From: Alkalinema sp. CACIAM 70d
GTDB lineage: Bacteria; Cyanobacteriota; Cyanobacteriia; Leptolyngbyales; Leptolyngbyaceae
Direction of reading: 5' to 3'
Length of the DNA stretch: 64,000 nucleotides
NCBI GenBank assembly: GCA_002148405.1
Contig: MUGG01000123.1
Span: forward strand, 18,257-82,256
Shown here: positions 59,876 to 64,000 of the stretch, in pieces
How positions within the stretch are numbered: the first letter of the stretch is position 1
How the letters are laid out: each line of letters opens with the position of its first letter
The notes under the pieces: model-generated
The model's database searches: none
Seen by the model: only the letters and a program-made list of their open reading frames with translations
Told to the model about the DNA's origin: nothing
Translations under genes and position numbers: made by a program

Positions 59876-60400
59876 ATGGGTTTTATGCAGGATTCCCAAA
59901 GCTATGCTGAAGGTGATAACTCGTACGACAGTCAATACAATGTCAAGATTGTTGAGTTTCCGATGACTCGGGTTGCAGTACTGGAACATCGGGGCGATCC
60001 AGATCGGATTGAGGATTCGATTAGTAAGTTCATTAACTGGCGCAAGCAAAATCATCTTCCTCCCAATACTAGCGCCACATTTAATATTCTCTATAACAAT
60101 CCTGCGGAGACTGCGCCTGAGGACTATCGGTTCGATTTGTGTGCGGCGACGGATGAACCGATCACAGAAAATGACTATGGCGTGGTTGCCAAAACTATTC
60201 CGGCGGGAAGATGCGCGGTTCTGCGTCACGTTGGGGATGATGGAACACTCAATAAGAGTATGGCTTACCTTGTGGGGCAATGGTTGCCGATGAGTGGTGA
60301 AGTGCCTAGGGCGTTTCCGCTGTTTCTCCAGAGAGTGCTATTTGCCCCAGCGGTGCCTGTCCAGGAAGCGATCGTTGATATCTTTCTACCGCTTCAGTAA
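59876..60400 (+). CDS. GyrI-like / AraC effector-binding-domain protein
   Basis: This 174-aa stand-alone GyrI-like domain opens IVEFPMTRVAVLEHRGDPDRIEDSISKFINWRKQ and ends FLQRVLFAPAVPVQEAIVDIFLPL. Inside it has the family DLCAATDEPI and TIPAGRCAVLRHVGDD strands. This fold binds small molecules in AraC-type regulators or acts alone as in SbmC. No DNA-binding domain is attached. The start is taken as the ATG at 59876, with another ATG three codons later. It lies about 90 bp after the transporter on the same strand. Confidence 0.85.
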   Translation: MGFMQDSQSYAEGDNSYDSQYNVKIVEFPMTRVAVLEHRGDPDRIEDSISKFINWRKQNHLPPNTSATFNILYNNPAETAPEDYRFDLCAATDEPITENDYGVVAKTIPAGRCAVLRHVGDDGTLNKSMAYLVGQWLPMSGEVPRAFPLFLQRVLFAPAVPVQEAIVDIFLPLQ

Positions 60401-60445
60401 TCTGAATCACTGCTTCACGATCGGTGTTAACACTGCCGATAATCA

Positions 60446-60746
60446 TTAAAAGACACTCAAACCTGCTGAACCAACGCGATAAACGGCTCGGTATCCAATG
60501 CGAACGATCCAAGGTTGGGCGTCGGGGATGCGCTCAAATAAGCGATTGGTTGCAGGCACAACGTTATCATCGACCTCAAACTCTCCGGTTTCGATGTCGT
60601 TCACAAAGTGTCGCGTTAGCGAATCGCCAGAATTTTCCCATCGTTACCGGCTTCAACCTGCTGCTGAATGCCAGACTCATAGAGTTCTTGTCCGCGTCGG
60701 GCTGCGCTAACTCTTCTTTGCTGTAATGTCGTTGGCGAGCTGTCAT
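60446..60746 (-). pseudogene. Frameshifted small conserved protein, possible antitoxin-like
   Basis: The minus strand starts MTARQRHYSKEELAQ at 60746, continues after a shift as GQELYESGIQQQVEAGNDGKILAI, and after a second shift as IETGEFEVDDNVVPATNRLF then ERIPDAQPWIVRIGYRAVYRVGSA to a stop at 60446-60448. The joined product of about 95 aa matches a small cyanobacterial family known to me only as hypothetical and often next to PIN or other toxin genes. Each frame ends early, so no full product is made. No toxin gene is adjacent. Confidence 0.65.
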
Positions 60747-61433
60747 GGGCTTGACTTCATTGCAACTCAGCTCTCTCATTTCATCCTAGCTAACTATGCT
60801 GATGGGCGGAAACCGCGAAGGGTGAGCAGGTCAGGAAACGAACGGACAAGAATCAATTTCTTTCTGTCCGAGACGTTGGCAACGCAAATGGGAATGACCC
60901 ATGAATGGTTGAAGAAACAGGCATTGCTCTCGATTAAGCAACTTTGGAAGAAAGTCCAAGGTTACGCTTAAGTCATCAGTGTTGTTTGGGTGGCGACCTG
61001 ATCCGCCCATTACGGACCCGCACGATGGGTGGTGTGGGAGGGTTAAACTCCCTCCTCGACCCGATTTGACTGCGGCCTCAGCCATTCCCAATTTAAAGTG
61101 CTAAGAGGAGCTATACAGATTGCTCTAGATATTTGTTAATGAGAAAAGCTAGGTGATCCAGCAGAGCAAAGATTTATGACAGCTATTTATCGATTGAAAC
61201 TCTCCAATGAAAAGTATTGCTAATTTTATAGTATAGATGTACTATAAAGGAGTTGAAGTGTATAGGGTGCTAATTGGGGTCACAAGTCCTCCTAACTAAT
61301 CTCAATTTTTCCTGATCCTTAGTAAAACTTTGTGTTAATTGCAATAAGTTCTACTAGGGAAATCATTATGCCTTCTCAGAGTCGGATGGTTCGCATTGCA
61401 AAAGTTGCCCTACATATGCTGGAGGAAATAGCG
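60747..61433. other. Decayed region with a hairpin, no clear gene
   Basis: About 690 bp lack a supported gene. A frame ending at 60971 closes with EWLKKQALLSIKQLWKKVQGYA, which looks like a genuine protein tail, but the part before it does not look like protein. At 61022-61062 a GGGT/ACCC-bounded hairpin with GGGAG/CTCCC arms follows a stretch (about 60990-61040) that recalls sequences next to mobile elements. The rest is AT-rich. It is best read as a remnant of mobile DNA. Confidence 0.35.
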
Positions 61434-61631
61434 ATGAATACTAATTCAAATGCTACCAGAGCAGAAATTATTAAGCTAAGAGCAGCTCTCAAAGCTGAAA
61501 AAATTTCTTCGAAGCAGGGTGCCATAAATCCTGAGCGATTGAAGCAGTATGAAGCTAGAGTCAAGGCCATTCTCAATGATCACATTGATGTAAATAAAAT
61601 TGATATAGATGAGTGGTGGGATAATTTATGA
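61434..61631 (+). CDS. Small hypothetical protein
   Basis: This 65-aa helical, charged protein begins MNTNSNATRAEIIKLRAALKAE and ends DVNKIDIDEWWDNL. The ATG at 61434 is chosen because GGAGG lies 8 bases upstream; in-frame ATGs at 61332 and 61368 have weaker signals. No family was recognised. Its size and charged helices would suit an antitoxin-like or regulatory role, but nothing else supports this. A perfect terminator follows. Confidence 0.5.
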   Translation: MNTNSNATRAEIIKLRAALKAEKISSKQGAINPERLKQYEARVKAILNDHIDVNKIDIDEWWDNL

Positions 61632-61707
61632 GTAGTGTATGAATACTTGGTAGAGAGAAGATCACGGAGACTTTTTTATGTAGTCTTTTCTACTTGAAAA
61701 AATAATC

Positions 61708-61737
61708 GAGAGTGATGCAGTTCTCTGCATCACTCTC
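61708..61737. terminator. Terminator between convergent genes
   Basis: A perfect 13-bp stem (GAGAGTGATGCAG with CTGCATCACTCTC, loop TTCT) is followed by TTATTAAG. It separates the small gene from the convergent two-TM protein gene. Confidence 0.8.
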
Positions 61738-61807
61738 TTATTAAGCTTCCTAAAAGTAGAGTTTCAGTACGGACTAACTTGAATTTCTGGATACTTGACC
61801 AACTCTT

Positions 61808-62764
61808 CTAATGTAGCTGAAACCCTTCAATCCAGCTTATTAGTTCACCTATTCTTTCTTGAATTGTTTGAATTGCGACAGCATCAACATATGAATTCAG
61901 TGGTGATTGCTTCTGCAAGCTATGGTAAATACGCCGAAATACATCTAAGTAAAGGTGAACATCTGGTGCACTGCGGCTTGGATAGTTCATACCAATTATA
62001 GTTTCTGGCATTGATGTTCCAGAATCATTGTCAATACTACATATCATCCATGCCTGAAGATAAGAGTAAACGTCAAGGAAAAAGGTGTAATACTCGGAAC
62101 CATACTCCATTTTTGATCGCTCGTTCTTTTGTAATCCTAATGTCTTCATCGAAGCTGTTAATGCAATCTTTTGAAAAACTTCATCCGGGATACTATGAAT
62201 CGAGCACCTAATAGATCTTAGTTGTTTCAGATAGGCAGATTCCATTTGAAGATCTTTCTCATATTGAATTAGAGTTCGCTCTGTAATCTTTTCTTGTATT
62301 TGTGGGCTAATATCTCTAAGGACTAATTCTTCTAGCTTTCGCCGAATTCCACTATTTGTACTAGTAAGTCGAGAAAGATAGTACAAATGACATTTTTCTT
62401 GAACTACACTAATAGAATCTGGTTGTCGATCCACTTTTCCATTTTTTTCTCCTAAAGCGTAAGTTTCTGATAATCTTGATTTGATAATTGCAGAAGGCAA
62501 TTCTTTAGCAAGATCGAATCCAATTAGAGCAGAAAAAATTATTGGCAAAACAATCTCTAAACCCTTTGGAATTTGATCCTTAGCTCCAAGGTACCCAAGG
62601 GTAAAGCAAACTAATCCTGAAATCAAGATGCATAGCAAGTTCCAAAATACTACTTGACTAATAGCTTCATCATCACTGTTTTGCTTGGGCTTATACTTAA
62701 AAAACTTAGTTAGAATGTTAAGATTTGACTCAACTAAGAGTTTGCGGTAGATAGCTTGCACCAT
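61808..62764 (-). CDS. Two-TM protein of unknown function
   Basis: This 318-aa protein has two adjacent TM helices (about 40-62, WNLLCILISGLVCFTLGYLG, and 68-90, GLEIVLPIIFSALIGF). A long soluble, helical C-terminus of about 225 residues follows, with several Lys/Glu/Gln-rich segments (LEELVLRDISPQIQEKITER). No motif or family was recognised. The coding DNA is clearly more AT-rich than the core genes of the window, suggesting transfer. It lies alone between a terminator and a decayed stretch. Confidence 0.6.
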   Translation of the reverse strand: MVQAIYRKLLVESNLNILTKFFKYKPKQNSDDEAISQVVFWNLLCILISGLVCFTLGYLGAKDQIPKGLEIVLPIIFSALIGFDLAKELPSAIIKSRLSETYALGEKNGKVDRQPDSISVVQEKCHLYYLSRLTSTNSGIRRKLEELVLRDISPQIQEKITERTLIQYEKDLQMESAYLKQLRSIRCSIHSIPDEVFQKIALTASMKTLGLQKNERSKMEYGSEYYTFFLDVYSYLQAWMICSIDNDSGTSMPETIIGMNYPSRSAPDVHLYLDVFRRIYHSLQKQSPLNSYVDAVAIQTIQERIGELISWIEGFQLH

Positions 62765-63046
62765 AATGAAAATTAAATTAATTGCTCAATTTTGGGGGAC
62801 AGCCGCTCTTCAAAATTCTACAACAATTTCGACTCTCCTAGAATTACCGCGCAGAAACCCAATCAACGCTAGATGTGAACTTTGACAATTGAGTGAGTTG
62901 CTTCCTCTGTCCTCCTATCTGTACAGCACCCATCTGGATCAGTCGAGTTGACCTTAATAGTTGTATTTCTTAGTTCTGCTTGTCGCCAGCATCACCGTAA
63001 ATGCGTTAAGGACAGTTTTAGATGAGTTATGAGCTAGGGGCCTAGC

Positions 63047-63289
63047 TTAGTGGTAGTTTGGCTTGTGTACTATGAGTAGCAATCCAAGCGCGTGACTCAT
63101 ATTCAAAATCCGACCTGATTTACTTCTGTGAATTAGTGGTAGCAATGCTTGAGTAATTGCAACGACACCTATGAAATTCATTTCCAATGTTTGTCTACAA
63201 ACATCTAAACTAACGCGGATGGGCTTCTGGGCAAATGAACCGATCGCTTTCACTACTAGAACCCCGATCGCCCTAGTCAAGGTGCCCAC
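63047..63289 (-). pseudogene. Short-chain dehydrogenase remnant
   Basis: On the minus strand residues about 26-70 of this frame read VSLDVCRQTLEMNFIGVVAI and TQALLPLIHRSKSGRILNMS, the middle of an SDR enzyme just before its catalytic Ser. The N-terminal NAD-binding part and the C-terminal catalytic YxxxK part are both missing, and the expected NMSS is NMSH. It is a non-functional fragment in the degraded end region. Confidence 0.65.
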
Positions 63290-63333
63290 AGACTACAGGA
63301 CAAGCAACCTGCGGGACACCTACGCTTCAGCCT

Positions 63334-63549
63334 TTACCAACGCCGCTGCAACACACTCACCCATTCGCCTTCCACGCCCGGCACAGGCATGGGTTTCCCC
63401 CAATACACCCTATCCACGAACCCGATCGAATGCAATCGGTTAATGATTGACTCTACCGTTTCTTTAGTGCCAAAAAGCTGTAGCCGATAGTATGGTTGAA
63501 AACGTTCGATCGAACGATCGTTACCGTCGCTAGAACCTGTAAAATACAT
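63334..63549 (-). CDS. Small conserved-looking hypothetical protein
   Basis: This 71-aa protein starts at the ATG at 63549 with AGGAG 9 bases upstream (MYFTGSSDGNDRSIERFQPYYRLQL) and ends GEWVSVLQRRW. The middle, LFGTKETVESIINRLHSIGFVDRVYWGKPMPVPG, looks like a compact alpha/beta fold. It resembles small cyanobacterial hypothetical proteins, but no function is known. The open frame to 63684 includes residues from a non-coding leader. Confidence 0.6.
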   Translation of the reverse strand: MYFTGSSDGNDRSIERFQPYYRLQLFGTKETVESIINRLHSIGFVDRVYWGKPMPVPGVEGEWVSVLQRRW

Positions 63550-64000
63550 ATTGAGCTTCTCCTGTTTGTAGTGAGTCCCATCCCTATTGCAATCTTGCGT
63601 CCTTCTCCTGCGGGAGAACGACTGGGGATGAGAGTCTAAAGAAGCCCAAAAATTTAGAGCCACCCCGTTTGACATCACAAACAAGAGTGGCTCGATCGAA
63701 TGTTAAAATTCTCAACAAGCCTCCTTGCTGCTTTCTCAGCGAGGGGGAATAGCTACCCATAGTTGTTGCCGCAATTGTGGGTAGTGGCCTAAATTTTCGG
63801 GAACCCAGCGACCCCACGCTTCAGACTAACCCGTCTCGCGTAAAGAAGGATGTCCATGGCGATCGCTATAGAAAGCAACACTACTGACAAACTCGGAGCA
63901 AGTCAAGCCTGTTGATGAAAATTATAGATTCTTGAAATTCCTTGAACTGAACGATTCAGTCAGTCCCACCCACCGCCATCCCCCCAACTGTACCCACATT
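63550..64000. other. Intergenic end of the window
   Basis: No gene is supported in these 450 bp. A hairpin-like pair CTACCCATA/TGTGGGTAG lies at about 63753-63784, upstream of the small minus-strand gene, and may be part of its leader. Sequence after 63840 contains HIP1-type words but no feature. Confidence 0.4.

Noticed and set aside
60985..61075. Possible group II intron or similar RNA segment (GGGTGGTGTGGGAGG with hairpin)
   Set aside because: Only a motif-like resemblance from memory; no domain V structure or reverse transcriptase could be shown, so it is listed only as part of a decayed region.

Overview
The window is chromosomal DNA from a cyanobacterium. HIP1-type GCGATCGC octamers are scattered throughout, and the gene set is cyanobacterial: a RuBisCO activase with a small-subunit-like tail, a Tab2-type protein, PxcA, the fbp-tal-zwf-opcA block, a pil-type chemotaxis locus, an SLH/OprB porin and a FutABC iron transporter. 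The genus cannot be fixed from the sequence. No rRNA, tRNA or CRISPR array was recognised.

Region 1 (1-11.6 kb) is a five-gene type IV pilus/phototaxis chemotaxis operon, pilG-pilH-pilI-pilJ-pilL. PilJ and especially PilL carry very long, repetitive Asp/Glu-rich linkers. PilL has a one-base frameshift that cuts off its C-terminal receiver domain. A strong terminator follows.

Region 2 (11.9-20.2 kb) looks like an iron-acquisition neighbourhood: FutA binding protein, FutB permease, divergent FutC ATPase, a TonB-like protein, ExbD and an iron-uptake-type porin. No ExbB and no TonB-dependent receptor are present.

Region 3 (20.4-27.8 kb) holds housekeeping genes (TldE/PmbA, Tab2-like, S1 protein, dienelactone hydrolase, GntR regulator, DUF4278, HAD hydrolase), a 15-bp tandem repeat and an unassigned structured-RNA candidate.

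Region 4 (28.1-34.2 kb) is the oxidative pentose phosphate block fbp, tal, zwf, opcA, ended by a terminator.

Region 5 (34.3-46.6 kb) concerns respiration and has been rearranged. A 483-bp deleted insertion element with 17-bp inverted repeats abuts a cydB that keeps only its C-terminal part. Next come a TPR protein, a decapeptide-repeat protein and an M56 peptidase. Then follows a complete alternative oxidase operon whose subunit II has no CuA ligands, preceded by two DUF2231 membrane proteins and followed by a GMC oxidoreductase and a DUF364-like protein. A P-type ATPase remnant and a Uma2 gene with two compensating frameshifts close the region.

Region 6 (46.7-60.4 kb) carries cytochrome b561, an HtrA protease, an AddB-like helicase, PxcA, an orphan TpsB transporter, a CSP41-like epimerase, RuBisCO activase, a GNAT/MiaE pair, an EamA transporter and a GyrI-like protein.

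Region 7 (60.4-64 kb) is a decaying, AT-richer end with a double-frameshifted small gene, an SDR remnant, an unknown two-TM protein and small hypothetical genes.
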